From Otis tarda (lineage: Eukaryota; Chordata; Aves; Otidiformes; Otididae): 64,000 nt of DNA. The translations under genes were made by a program, and so were the position numbers. The first letter of the stretch is position 1; the number at the start of each line of letters is the position of its first letter. The DNA lies in the NCBI GenBank assembly GCA_026413225.1, contig CM048553.1, positions 137,360,190 through 137,424,189 on the forward strand. The letters run 5' to 3'. The notes beneath the pieces are model-generated. The model saw only the letters and a program-made list of their open reading frames with translations. It did no database searches and was not told the DNA's origin. This document shows, piece by piece, positions 11,001-26,000 of this stretch.

Positions 11001-14000
11001 TCAGAAGATCTGCTCTCTTCCCTTGCCAAAACTTGTTATTCCATTGCCCAGATGACTCCCCATTGTGGCCCAGTCTGAAGAAGCGATGGGGGCTACATCC
11101 GGAAACGTGGCAGAGTGACAACGGATGGCAGTTGTGCATGTCTGAAGTGTCACATGGTGACCCATGCCACAGCAAAACCACTTCATCGGGAGCAAAGAAA
11201 CTGGAGGAGACCCCCCTCTGTGGCTTCCACTCCCTATCCCTGATCTCTTCTCCAAAGTGGTGTGTTGTGGTTTAGCCCTGGTCACCACACAGTTTCTTGC
11301 TCACCCTCCCCAGTGGGATGGGGGAGAGAACTGGGAAGAAAGAAAAACTCATGGGTTGAGATGAAGACAGTTTACTAGAATAGCAAAGGAAAACAATAAT
11401 AAAATACAAGGACACTAAGATATATTAAATGAACAATGCACAATTTCTCACTACCTGATGTCCCAATGACTGATACAGCCCGTCCCAAGCAGTGATCACA
11501 GAAACAAAACCGAGCGGCAAACAAAGGAGCCAGGAAGGTAGAGAGAGCAATGCACCCCCTGCGTGCAACCCCCACTTATGTACTGAGTGTGATGTTTATG
11601 GCATGGAATACTCTCTTTGGCCAGTTGGGGTCAATTATTCTGGCTGTATCCCTCCCACCTTTCTGCACCTGCACATTAGCAAGACCTGGAAAGCAGGACA
11701 GTGTCCTTGGTCTCCTTAGCAACAACTTGTATCATCAGGGTGTTTTATCAACATTCTTCAGGTACGAAATCCAAAGCATACCAGCTACTGAGAGGAAAAT
11801 TAAGTCCATCCCTGCCAAAACCAGAACATGGTAGTACCTGCGGTGGGACTCCAGCAGGAACAGGCGGGCACACCGGCGTGTCACTGGCAGTAAGACAGGG
11901 CCAGGGCACCTGCACACAGTCCCAGATGGGTTGGTGCTGCGTCCCATCGCCAATGGGCCTGGAAGGCTCTGCCACGTCTCCTCACAGGATCCCCCTGCTA
12001 GGATCTTCTCAGACTTTGCACGAGGAGGAGTTACAGACTCTCGCCTATGTACTTAAATAGCTTCTCCAGCAGGTGCCATTTACAGTGGGGAGAAAAGGCA
12101 GACCGACACACCGTGAGGGTAAGCTGGGATCACATACAGTTTTTGTGGCAGAAGTATTGCAGGGAAGGATCTATAGGAGGCACCCTCGTGCAGCCCTTGC
12201 CTTCCTAAATCCATCAGGGTCTAATGGGATGGGAGGGAGCCTGTGCATTTTGGGAGAAAAAAAAAAACTTTTGCAGGGTGAGAAACTTTTCAGTGAAAAG
12301 CCGAGAAAAAACTTAAAATAATTTAAAAATCCAAGCAATGTATTTTGAAAAGTAACAGCGTTTTCACCCAGCACCTCTCCTAACCTCTATGTCTTCCCTC
12401 TCCCCTTTCTTCTGGCTCCTACTTGCTGTCAGAGCAATCCTCAAATTTGCTCCCGCACATGTGATCTCACTGCCTCCCACACCCAGTCTGATCCCTTCAT
12501 GCCGCCCAGCTCCTCTCCTGACTTACCCCTCGGCTTCCTCCACACACACAAGCCCTGAGTCTTTCTCACCGTCGCAGATGCTCAGCGCATCCTCCCAGCT
12601 ATCATCCTTGCTCTGCTTCTTTAAATCACTTCTCTCAACCCCAAATCCAGTATCATGGTAGCCAGATGGTATCAGGTTTTGTGCCTGAACATCATCCTTA
12701 TAAGCTATGCATAAACCAGAAAATAAAGCTGGTTCTTATTATAGTCTTGGTTTTCAGTGCACACAGCACAGGAGGAGGTAAAGAAAGTGATACTTTGAGG
12801 GAAGGATGGAGACACACTAAGGGCTTTTCAATTTTATGCAGCCTTGTGAAAATATGATGTAGAGCTCAAACTATAAATGCCCACTAAATACAGCATTGTG
12901 TGCTATTAACACATTAAAAAAAAAGTGTTTCTGTTCTCTCTCTCTTTTTGTTTAGATATTAAGAAGAGCAGACAAGAATGGTAAGACCGGTCATGTGTCT
13001 TCCCCCATCCTTTTGTAATAAAAATATCCATCATTGATTCAGCATTTGAAGTCATGTTTTAAACATCCTAACAGGAAAACCAGCCATCTCTCTTGTCATT
13101 TCGTGTTTTTTGCAGGTTCAATGCAATGTATTTTGTTGTGCAGTGATCCTCTCTATGGGTTCTTTAAGGGCAGATCTTGTGCTTTCACAATTTGGCATGT
13201 GTGTTTGATTGGCACTTCTGGTGCACATAGGTGTTTTCTTAGTGACATTGTGTTCACAAGAAGGTTTGAAATACTTGTTAGTAGCTCTGTCTTACTACTT
13301 TTTAAAAACATCATAGTCTATATCCAGCAATCAATCAGACTTCTTTCCTGCATTTTACAGCTACATAGTTGTTTGGCATGTTAAGTCAGTGTAAAGTCAA
13401 CTCACATATTTATAACACAAAAGTCATAACATTTTAATTATGTTCTTAACAGAAAGTTTTTCCCGCGTGCTACTGACTGATTTTCCTTCTGCAGATGTTT
13501 TTTCCCTTATTTAAATTCAGTATGTTGGAGCATAGTACCGTAAGCTTCACAAATGCTCCCCTTTTGGCTGCAGCAGGGGAAGGGCCTTGCTGTAGGGACC
13601 AAAACTGTAACCGCTGGATTTCTTCGCTAGTGTGCATAGTCATGGTCTTGAACCTGACTTTAACTCCTTTTCCCATCTCAGAACTGCCATACAATTTTGG
13701 ACAAGTTACATTGTTGGTTTTGTGCCACATGCCCCAGTAGAGAAATGAAGCCACTCCTGTGTCCCTGGGACACACAGAGTGTGAGATTCGGTATGTTTGA
13801 GGCTGTGAAGAGCTTCTGTAGCTCTGCAGTTACCATGATAGCATTTATACTTAACGCAGATACCCAGAGTTAGATCTTGCAGGACGAGAAGGAAAGACCA
13901 GCTTGCAATTATTTAGCATTGTAATATCAAAGTATGGGAAGAAGGAAGATGCGACTTCGATTGCAGAAGCACTGGCCAGACTTTGGTCTTTTCCTGAAAG

Positions 14001-17000
14001 TAGCATCAAATCCACAGCTCAGGCACATTTAACCCTGACAAGCAATTCCCGCTCAATCCTCAGAAAACGTGTTGTGTGGTTTCGATGAAGTGTACTCTCA
14101 GGTATCTTAGGGCAAATGGATGCCATTGAGAAAATCAGACAGAATAATGGTCAAGGAAGAATTATTGGACAATAAGGGGCTACTGTATGGTTTGATGGTA
14201 TAGCTGTGCCTGTTGAATAACCATTCACTGTTGCTAAGAGAGCAATCCCACTCCTGCAGCCCACCTCTGGTTGCTATTCCTGCCCCAGCTCACGTGCAGC
14301 AACTGGCACATCCCACGAGATCATGGCAGGCTCCTTCAGAGAGCTCAGGAGTCACAAAATCCGTCACTCTGAGAGTTTTTTGTTAGTGTTTTTGTTATCT
14401 CCCTCAGTCAACATGCCAGTGGCTTGCAAGGGCAGTGATTTATTACTTCTGTGATGCTATTAAAATAGGGGAAACAGCTGACATGATTAGTGACCAGCTT
14501 GCTTGTTCCACAACAATACGAAACCACATCAGCCCCAGAGACTTTGGTCACTGCCTTTCATAGCTCTATATGGATGCTTTACGTATTACTGGGAGAAAAG
14601 TGGCTAAGTTCAGCCACTTTAGTTCTATTAATTTAAGTCCATGAACTTGAAGTGGTTTCAGCTCTTACGTGCTTAATTGTGTTTGCTCAACCACCAGTTG
14701 CCCGTGGGACTTACACTTTGCTAATCTAGCACAGGCTCGTGCCACGTTAATAGGGAGGAGATTTGTTTCAAGGCTGGGAAGTTAAGTACCTTCTCAGAAA
14801 GGTTATGGGATATGTGAACACTTACCTGACATGTTTACGCTGTTGTCAACACAGATTATTAGCTTTTGTTAGTGACTAGGTTACTTACACTTTCAGTGTC
14901 ACCTTTCTGTGCTACAGGAAACCAAGTACTGGCTTACAGCAACAAATACTGCGTTCCTGTCCGTGAGACAGCCCTGTTAACTTCTCCCATACACTTTTAA
15001 TGGGACTCTCTTAGAGCTGCTGTGTTCATTCTCTCTGTGAGCTTGAAACACTCACTCCCAAAAAATTTATCATCAAAACCCTTGCCTTGACAGCAAGAAA
15101 AATATACATCCAAAAAAGTGTTCAAGCTGATAAAGAGGAATATTATAGGAGACAGTGGTCTTGCTATGAATTTAGGGACTGTGGGACTTAAGGTTACCAT
15201 TCCACAATGAGGAAAGACAACTGTTCTTGCATAGACAATATAAAATAAGACATCAAAAGAGCCAAGAAATCCTGCTGAATTGCTGTTACTTAAAAATACT
15301 ACAGTGACTTACAACAGCTGGGTTTAATTGAGAAGCTCCTTTATCAAACAATCATTCCCCTATTTGAAAGAAGCTGTGCAAATGTTATTTCTTTAGGGGT
15401 GGTGGCTTCTTTCTTTGCCAGCTCAGGGACACATATCATTCAGTTACCCTCCTGTTTCTGGAAATACCAGCTGTGCACAGCTTCCACAAGAGGATCAACT
15501 TCATAAACTCTGTCTATCGTTCTTATTTCATGGCTGAGCAGCTCCACTCTGTATGGAGATGCATGCTTCTCCCATAACAAAAAGGTCCTGTGATTTTCTT
15601 AGAGGGAGAACAAGGCATAGGGAAGGAATATTGCATTTCTAAGAAATACATGGTAATATTGACAAAAGCAACAAAAAATCCTGAGGGAAAAAAAAGTAAT
15701 TTCATAAATGTGAGATGCTGCACATTGACCTTTTTGGAAAGGAGAAGTTTCAGGTTTGCATCTCAAAATTAAGTTTTTTTCAGGTTTACTTTACAAAACT
15801 CCATGTGTTCAAAGGAAAACATGTGGATTTCCCACAGAACTAGTTTGGGAAAATTCCAGCTAAAAGACAATTTCTTAATTTATTTAATTCCTTTTCCTAT
15901 TTAAAACAAAATCAAACTCATTAAATTCCTCTCAAAAAGTAAATCTTGTCCCTAAGCTGCAAGGGAGGGAGTAAAGAAATATGGGAAACTGTAACTGCTG
16001 AATGCAATTAAGGTTTTTTTTTTTTACCTCCCTCATCTCACAGGCAACAGTGATTGCCTCACGCATGTCTGACTGCAGCACCTATATGTGCTTCTCTGCA
16101 TGAGGTGTTCATCTTCTGCTGTGCTAAGCGGGGCGTGGGGCACCCCATTAGCCTTGCAGTGATTTCAAGTGAATCAAGTGAATCAAGTGAAACGATACCC
16201 GCTATTGGTAAAGGTCACCCAGGAGCCTCTCCTGACCATGCAGCAAAATGTTATTAATGCCAGAACCAGTGCATTGATATCTGGTTTCATTATTTTTCTG
16301 ATATTTCAACCAAGCACTCACTGAAAGTGTTTTTTCCTCCCTAAAAATACGTCTTTTATAACATCATTGAACTAGAATTTGTAAAATGAAAAATACAGTC
16401 AGATGAGACTAAGCTTCTCATTCTCTCATATGTCTTCATTCAGCATCCCCTGATGTCCATGATACAGAGCAGGGACATCACACTTTTAATCATAGAATTC
16501 TAAAACTGTGTAAAATAGGATAATAATACATGCAGTAGCAAAACTTTTCATTGCAATGATCTGGGGATTTCAGCTCTGAAACCATGCGAACATTAGCCCA
16601 ACAGAAAAAAAAAAAAAAAACTGTGGGTCATAAATAAAGGTTTCTTTAAAATAAGGCAAGTGCAGCAGTGGAATCCTATTGCATCCACTGGTGTCAGTGA
16701 CCAAAGGGATTGATTCGCAGAGCATACACATTTGAGTCACCCAACAAGATTTCCACAGAATAACCAAAAAGCCACCGAGCTGCGCCTGTAGGATGATCAA
16801 GAGGAGGTCTCGCAACGCTCCCTCTAGGGTCACTTGCAGAGGTCAGAATAGTTGTTTTCATATTAATTATTTATTGACAGTGCCATTGCAGGACAAACAC
16901 TAACTTTGCAGGTGAGTCTTCTGCTGCATCTGCTCATGTATCTCCAGGTGAATACTGGCAGGATGATGGCTGCCTTACTGCAGTAGTCCTCAGGCAGTGA

Positions 17001-20000
17001 CTGCTCTGGCCTGTAGCCCAGAGTGCTCATTTCTGCCATCCCAGAGGACTGAGAGAATATGTAGCCAAATAGGTTCAAATCTACTTGGGTTTTGCCACTA
17101 ACAAGCTCAGTGATGTGTCAGTCAATGTCAATAACATTCAAAATGTTATTGAGAATAAATAGCAATGAAGTAAAAGGCAATGTCTGCTCTTGGATGGTAA
17201 AATTAAAAAAAAAATAGCTGAAGTGCCCAATCTGGCTGTTGGCAGGTCATTGATTTTCTAGATTGATGTAAAACCAATGATCCTGAAGAACAGAGATAAA
17301 CAGACAGGTGTTTCAGGTTTTCTGTCATACTCAGACTGTTCTATGAGTAGACTCTTAGGTTTAATACTATGTTTATCTCAGGAAAGTTGCCAAAGATCAC
17401 TGGTTTCTTAGGTACATATATAACTTGTGTGCAAATCACCCTTCCTAGCAAAGGCTAAAGCTGCAGAGGCAGTTTGATTAAACAATGGATTGTATGTGTA
17501 TGAGCTAAAGGGAGCATAGCTGTGAAAAGAAGCTCGTTTCTACACGCTCAATATTTGATATTCCTTCTCTGCAACCAGTGCCAAATGGCAGATGTATTTA
17601 GATTTTCAATTAGTTATCATGGGAGTTCTGTCAAAGAAAATTGCCTACCTTCAACACAGTATTGTGCCATCTTGGTTTTAGCTCTTGTAGATCTTGACAT
17701 TTTATTTTGATTGTAATGATTATTATCTCCAGCTACAATCTGTCTTTTCATATTAAACATTTCAAAATGTTTTTGTTGAAGCAGACATTCAATTTGTCCA
17801 ATTTTGAAAGCTCTTGTAGATTACATATGTGAAGCCATATATTGAAGTCAAAGAAATTATGAACTAAGAGCAATTAAAAGAGTGAGGGACACTCCTAGGC
17901 TCTACTCTTTAAATCTACATGCAGTAGTACAGCATGTAGTTACAGGATTCAGATACTGACTTTATAATAGAGTCTTCACCACTATAAAATTAGGCCACAA
18001 TATGTTGTAGATTTGTCTGGTGCTTAGGACATCTTAGTCTTACCGTCTACAGGTTTTTAGTGCCCTATGAGTGATTCAATATATTACTGAAGGAAGAGAG
18101 TCATGTGAAATTAAATTTAATGCTACCCCAAACAGAGTTATGAAGTGTTATGTTCTGAAAATATTCCTTATGCTTCATGCAAAAGCTCAGTAAGTTTATT
18201 GAGCTTTATTAAGTAATAAATTATTACTTAACTACCATTTAACCATTCCAACTTCTTCTAAGTAAAAGCAAAAAATGGATCTTCTTCCTTTGGCTTTTGT
18301 TGGCAGATTATCAATCTTGCATTTAAAACTCACTCAGATAGTGAGGAAAATCAAAGAATCCTAGAATCATAGAATGATTTGGGTTGGAAGAGCCCTTTAA
18401 AGGTCATCTAGTCCAAGCCCCCTGGCAAGGAGCAGGGACATCTCCAACTAGATCAGATTGCTTAGAGCCCTATCTAACCTGGCCTTGAATGTTTGCAGGG
18501 ATGGGGCATCCACCACCTCTCTGGGCAACCTGTTCCAGTGTTCCAGCACCCTTAGTGTAAAAAAAAAATTTCTTTATGTCTAGTCTAAATCTACCCTATT
18601 TTAGTTTAAAACCATTACCCCTTGTCCTATTGCTACAGGCCCTTCTAAAGAGTTTCTCCTCATCTTTCCTGTAGGCCCCCTTTAAGTACTGAAAGCTCAC
18701 TATAAGGTTTCCCTGGAGCCTTCTCTTCTCCAGACTGAAGAGCCCCAACTCTCTCAGCCTGTCCTCATAGGAGAGGTGCACCAGCCCTCTGATCATTTTT
18801 GTGGCCCTCCTCTGGACTCGGTCCAACACGTCCATGTTCTTCCTATGTTGGGAGCTCCAGAGCTGGACACAGTACTCCAGGTGAGGTCTCACCAGAGTGG
18901 ACTAGAGAGGCAGAATCACCTCCCTCAACCTGCTGGCCATGCTCCTTGTGATGCATCCCAGGATGTGATTGTCCTTCTGAACTGCAAATGCACATTGACA
19001 GTTTATGTGCAGCTTTTCATCCACTAGCACCTCCAAGTCTTTCTTGGCAGGGTTGTACTTAATCTCTTCATCCCCCATCCTGTATTGATACTTCATACCC
19101 CATCCTGTATTGATACTGAGGGTTGCCCTGAACAATGAGGAACAAATTGCTATAACTGTTTTAATGCAGTTATGGATTTGCCTCATCCTGACCTATGCAC
19201 TTCTGAAGTCATAGCTGTACAGCAAAGAAAAGAAGACACTTGTTCTTTAGGACAGAAGCAAATGTCATCTGTTGTAGAGGGATCTCTGATGAAATCTTGT
19301 GGACTTATATGGGGTCAGTTTTCCATTTACAAACTTATTTCTTTCACTTATTTAACATCCTGTTGACAAACATTGGTTAGTTTCTTGCGTCATTTTCTAT
19401 ACAATGTCATTCCAAGCTCCATCCAGGATCTTGTTCATTTCAGCAGCCAGAATTATCTTACATTTCTTCCTTTACTTGACTCCTTCTCCTTGCCTTTGAA
19501 TCGTATAACCAGGAACAAGTTAGTTGTGCTGACTGTCATATGTTATTTAAATAGTCATCGTGATATGATCAGAGGCCAGAATTGTCAGACTCTAATGCTC
19601 CTTGCATCCCAGAGTCCTACTTTCCAGAACAGACCGTAGCCTAAGTCTGCTGCTGCTGTCACTGCAGGCACGGCCACCCTGTGAATGGGACAGGCTGTCC
19701 AAATTGCAGCACATTTATCTATTTCTGATGTCACTAACAAAAAATATAATTAAAAAAAAAAGGCTTGGAAAATCTGCAGTATTGCACCTTTTCTGGGCTT
19801 TTTAGACATGCGTAGATAAGGTGAAATATAAATACCATTTCTTCTTCAATGAAATGCCAAAGCATTCATGGTTGTGCAGAGTTTGATCTGACAAAAGGAG
19901 GGTAGAGCCTCAATCTGAAGTGGTAACATCTGGAAAACACTAGATTAATTAATCTCTGCTTAACACATCTCCACTCAAGGATTTTGCCTCATGTAGCCAA

Positions 20001-23000
20001 GGATTTTCTATAATTAAAGCTAAATTAAGAAACAGATGAAACAGACTCCACTACGTAATGTAGTAGAGATTGTAATAAGGACTTGCTCCTCTTGAATTAA
20101 TGTACATTCCATTACTGTTCTTCGAAATGTTGTCACATGGTACTTTCCCTCCCTCTGAGTCCCATTAATCCTGTAGATACTTCCTAACTACATGAGCATG
20201 TTATTGAGGATGATCAGGGCCCATGTGGTGATCACTGGTTTTGTTCCAAACAAATGAGAGCATCAGGTACCTAGAAAATAAAAAGTCAACTTCTTCATGG
20301 TTAGGTTTCGCTCTATATTACATAGCCAATTCAAACTCCACCTGAGGATTTTGACTGACCTCTGATACAAGTCTAAAACAGTTTTCTCATTCCTAAATTT
20401 TGGTGTAATCTTCAGACAAATTACATGCTGGAAAATCACAATTTATTATTTTCTATGCTGACTAAAGAAATGAGCTGAAATTCTTCCCAGTGGAAGAGGA
20501 CGGAAAGCTGGCTTCCTATTCCATGAAAGTCAAACTTATAAAATGTATTTTGTTAATTCCGCACCAACCACAGAGCTTTTTGTGGCAGATGCATTTCATG
20601 AAGAAAGAGAGTATCATGATGTTGCAAATCGGTACAGTGTACTGATTAGTGTCCTTGGGCAGACAAGATATTCACTGCTATTGAATTGTGCACTTGAGTC
20701 TCAGTCTCCCAGGTGGAAGGCAGGCAGCAGAGGAAAGAAAGAGAAGGAAAAGGAAATAAATAGACAGCTCTAGATAACTAAATAAATTTTGACTGAACCA
20801 ACATATTCCTCCAACAAATGTTTTGTTTTGCATTTCCCTGGATTTCTTTGTCCCCCTCAGTCTCAGGAGGTCACTGATCTGCAATGCAGGGGTGAGGACG
20901 CTGGCAGGGAGCAAGTAGGGAAGAGTGGGGCAGGACTGGGAGAAGCCGCAGGGAATAGGTTCAGGGCATAACTAGGATGTTGATGTGTCAGTGGACACTT
21001 AACAAATCCAAACTAACTTTCTTTTAAAGATGACTAGGAGGAAGAATAACAGTATTACCAGACAAACTGAGCAACAGCTGATGCATTTAACATCATGTTC
21101 TTTATGTGTCTTGATCAAATATGTAAAGTTTCTATGTTTAGTCTGATGAGGTAGAGTTTTTTAATAGTTTAATCTTCTACTGCAGGAAGTAAACAAGCAA
21201 AACCATAAATGAAACTAAGGTGCTTTCCATTTCTTCATTGTTTCAGACGATGGAAAACTGTCCTTTGATGAATTCAAAGCTTACTTTGCTGATGGAGTTC
21301 TGAGTGGGGAAGAACTGCATGAACTTTTTCACACAATCGATACTCACAATACTGAGTAAGTGTCCCTTTCTTACAATCAAGTGCTACTCTCTGTGTCTGA
21401 AAATGGGAAAAAAAAAGATATCAGGCTGGTTTTAGAAAACAGGTCTAAGGAGAAAGCTACTTCAGGGAAGCTAGGTTGTGTTAAAAGGCTCTAAACTGTA
21501 CAAATGAAATGTTTTTAAACCTTGTAGAAATGTTTACATGTTCCAGCAAATGTGCTTTATGTACTGAGAACACAGAGTGGAAACTGGATACCTTCTGTGT
21601 TCCCCACCCATGACAGTAAGGAAAAGGGTCTGTGGCTTCCCTGAGGCTTAAATAAGAGTTCCTCAATTCTTGACCCCTCTTCACTGACTCGTTCCCTTAG
21701 ATGAATTCTTGGAGAAGATATTGAGCAGGGGAAATAAAAAATGAAGCAATCATAGATAGTAAAGAGCAGAAAAAGCCATCCTGTCTGGTGCTGGCATGGT
21801 AATTGTGTTGGTGTTGTCACTCAGGCTGTTTGGTTGTTTCCATTACAGTTGGGCTTAACAAGGCCACAGTTTTAGGGTGTGATGAACCATACTTATTGCT
21901 TTTCACAGAGCCAAACTTGTGCCATTGTATGCTCCCTTAAGCTAAATTTTCCCATGTGTACAATGATTAAGGTAGGTTGAAGACAGGATGAATGGCCAGG
22001 CCAGAGGGTGGTGATCAGTAGCAGGAAGTCTAGTTGGAGGACAATAACTAGTGTTGTACTCCAGGGGTCAATACTGGGTCCAGTCCTGCTTAACATCTTC
22101 ATTGATGAGCTGGATGGTGGAGTACAGTGTACCTTCAGCAAGTTTACTGATTACACAAAATTGGCCGGAGTGTCTGATAGGCCAGAAGGTCTTGCTGCCA
22201 TCCAGAGAGACCTGGGACGATGAGTTGACAGGAACTTCATGAAGTTCAACAAGTGCAAAGTCCTGCACCTGGGGAAGAACAACTGCATGCAACAATATAT
22301 CGTGGGGGCCATCCAGCTGGAAAGCAGCTTGGCGGAAAAGGATCTGGGGTTCCTGGTGGGCATGAAGATGAACATGAGCCAGCAACCTGCCCTTGCCACA
22401 AAGAAGGCAAGTGGTATTCTGGGCTGCATTAGGCAAAGTATTGCCAGCAAGTCAAGGGAGATGATCCTTCCTCTCTACTCTGCACTCGTGAGCCCACATC
22501 TGGAGTAGTGTCCAGTTATGGGCTCCTTAGTATGAGACAGACATGGACATACTGGAGGGAGTCCAGTGATGGGCCATGAAGTTGATTAAGGGAGTGGTGC
22601 ACTTCACATATGAGGAAAGGCTGAGAGAGCTGGGATTGTTCAGCCTGGAGAAGACAAGTCTCAGGGAGGACCTCATCAATGTATGTAAATACCTCAAGGG
22701 AGAGTGCAAAGAGGACCGAGACAGGCTCTTTTCAGTGGTGCCAGTAACAGGACCAGAGGCAATGGGCACAAACTGAAACACAGGAGGTTCCCTCTGAACA
22801 TCAGGAAACACTTTTTTATTGTGAAGGTGTCTGAGCACTGGCCCAGAGAGATTGTGGAGTCTACATCCTTGGAGATATTGAAAAGTCATCTGGGCATGGT
22901 GCTGGGCAACTGGCTCTAGGTGGCCCTGCTTGAGCAGGGCCGATTGGCCCAGATAAGCTCCAGAGGTGTCTTCCAACCTCGTCCATCCTATGATTCTGTG

Positions 23001-26000
23001 ACTGAAGAAGAGAATGAATTTCCTTTTTATTTGCTTTCTGGCCATCAGCAGTTATTCATAGCAGATCTCCCATTTGCTGTTATTTAGGGGGGTGTTACTA
23101 AGCTAGTGGTTTTTAAATTGGACTATTCCTGGGTAGAGAGGTCCTGAGGAGAGGCCATTTATTGCTTTTGCTAAGACATTATGAAGACATTGTGTAGCAA
23201 CCACAGCCTGGGTTGTGGTTCTGGTTACAAGGATGTAGTACAGAGTAAATCAGTGTTGCTTTTCTCAGCTGCATACAGTGGAGGAACAACTATTTAGATG
23301 CTATCACATCCCTGTTTCCTATGTTTACTGTAAAGAAAAGTAGAAGCAGTATAACAGGACCTTAGCGCATCCAATGCCAAACTCCACTGTGTCTCTGGGT
23401 TTTTTTACCTCCTATAGGCAAAAAAAAAAAACCCAACACACTTTTTGTATTTCATCTACTTCATAAACATCCAGACAGTAGCTCACAGTAAGATATTAGT
23501 AGCCTTCTTCCTCAGACACATGAATTGGGCAATCACCTTAATACTTTAGGACTTGCACATTTCCTCAGGTAGTTCTGGACAGGCCTTTTCCCTTGGCCAG
23601 TTCTTTCTAACAGTGACTCTCCTACGGCTTTTTCTCCTTTGGATGTCTGTGTCACAGCATCCCACTCCTCCTCGTTCCCCTCTTCCTCAGTTTCTGCCAC
23701 TCCTTGTCCTCAAACACCCAGTTCTCCTGACAGTTGTGTGTCCCTAACTCCGAGTCGAGCCCAGGTCCGTCACCCTGGCGGCCTGTCAATGACCACGCCT
23801 GATGTTGGCCATTGACATGACAACGACCTTTGCAGCAGAAGGCCTGGAAGTCTAGTTGAGGGCTTTTTTTTGTGAACAATCTCAAAGCTCATTCTTCTGA
23901 AGGAGCCTCAGTGAAGGGCTTGTGTGCTTGGAAGCGTGTTGATTTTTTCCACCATTATCAGCTAGTCTAATGAGTATATTCTCTATCCTTGCAAATTTTG
24001 CCTACCTCCAATCTAGGTGGAATTATTAAATCATTTCAACTTTTCCAGAAAGTATGAAGAAAGAAATCAATTGAAGTCTGAAATCTGATCAATATTGTAC
24101 AAGTGTGTGCTAAGGAACATGTTTCTCAGTTTATCATCATTTATGAACATCTTCCAGGATGATAAAAATCAAATTTTTAAAAAAGTTTCTAGACTTTCCT
24201 TAGCCAATATGCAGATATATTTTTTTTGTAAAAAAAATTAGTAATTAAATTAATTCAGATATTAGTTATTAAAACAGTTGATTACTTCAAGCCATTTAAA
24301 TATACAGTCTATATGCAGAACCACATTTTTTTGCTGTCTTAAGAGCTTGGTTACTTTTTTAAAAAGGTATATGAAGTACTTTTCATGAGCGGTACTGTCT
24401 GTGTGATTATATCGAGCCATGAAATGCCTATAGTTAGGAATCCTCTTTTAGATCATAGAATCATAGAATCATAGAATCATAGAATCATAGAATGGTTAGA
24501 GTTGGAAGGGACCTTCAAAGGTCATCTAGTCCAACCCCCCTGCAAGAAGCAGGGACATCCCTGACTACATCAGGTTGCTCAGAGCCTCATCCAGCCTGGC
24601 CTTGAACATTTCCGGGGATGGGGCATCCACCACCTCTCTGGGCAACCTGTTCCAGTACTCTACAACTCTCATTGTGAAAAATTTTTTTCTAATATCTAAT
24701 CTAAACCTACCTCCTTCTAATTTAAACCCATTACCCCTTGTCCTATCACAACAGGCCCTACTGAACAGTTTCTCCCCATCTTTCCTGTAGGCCCCCTTGA
24801 GGTATTGGAAGACCGCTATCAGGTCTCCCCGGAGCCTCCTCTTCTCCAGGCTGAACAGCCCCAACTCTCTCAGCCTGTCCTCATAGGAGAGGTGCTCCAG
24901 CCCTCTGATCATCATTTGTGGCCCTCCTCTGGACCCTTTCCAACTGGTCCATGTCCTTCTTATGTTGGGGACTCCAGAACTGGACGCAGTACTCCAGGTG
25001 GGGTCTCACCAGGGCAGAGTAGAGGGGCAGAATCACCTCCCTCGACCTGCTGGCCACGCTCCTCTTGATGCAGCCCAGAATGCGGTTGGCCTTCTGGGCC
25101 GCAAGGGCGCATTGCCCACTCATGTTGAGCCTCTCGTCCACCAGCACTCCCAAGTCTTTCTCCTCAGGGCTGCTCTCAATATCTTTTGTCTACAGTCCTA
25201 AAAGTATTCACATAGGAACGTACTGCATATAAACAGAGGAATATTTCCTCTAGGAGGGGGGAATAACTCTGTGGATCTGGTTTTTAGCTCTGATCTCACT
25301 TATGTTTCTGTAAATCAGGCATAACCTCCTCAGAATCATTAGATTTAAGCCAGCACAAAATGGAAGTATGGAATTGGACTCCTAATCCCAAGGCCATCCT
25401 AAAGCATCCAGTAAACCACCGTGTATTGAAGACTCTTGGTACTAGGATGCAACAGAGAAACAGATTTCCCACATAAATCATTCTCCTTAACAGGCAACAC
25501 AGGAGAAGAAGCAATCTCTTATCTTAGGAAAAGAAGAGAAAAATAAAATTATTTCCCTAATTTCCCATATTTCCCTAATTTGTCAAAAGCACTTGTGTGC
25601 TATAAATTCACAGCAGAAGGTTTCAGAAATAGTGCTCAATAAGTAGGTACTGTGTACAGAAGAAATAAGTGCAACATTTTAATTTTCTCAGGTTTCTTAA
25701 AATCAGTGGCAAAGACTGAGAAACAAATACAATCTTGAACAAATACGATGCATGCCATCTACCTAATCCTAGCAAAACGGATCACAGGCTTCTTAGAACA
25801 CCATGGGAATTTGCTTAGCAGATTAAAGGCCTTCAAGCAAATTTTTAACCCAGAGTAAAAAACTCATTTCAGAGCCAAAGACTCATTCATACAGCTTTGG
25901 ATTTCCTGATCTGTACCATGTATCTACATGAGAGTGGTTTTATTTTACCATGATTCCATTTGTCTGCTTTTGTCAAGGAGCATCCTGATAAGGGCAAATA

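Larger units (their letters stand above)
7970..12955 (+). other. NECAB1: NECAB1 intron 1
   Basis: Bounded by gtgagt and tttag. Holds the pyrimidine tract, both arms of an inverted duplication, an antisense CR1 and an antisense solo LTR (separate entries). 8665-10450 and 11829-12206 are otherwise unexplained; the latter is GC-richer than the rest of the intron. No coding exon is evident. Confidence 0.9.

Noticed and set aside
11829-12206. GC-richer stretch with 119-codon + frame after the antisense LTR
   Set aside because: The frame runs out of the LTR into unique sequence and has no domain; no support as a gene.
22527-23045. 172-codon minus-strand frame
   Set aside because: Shadow of the sense CR1 that occupies this position.
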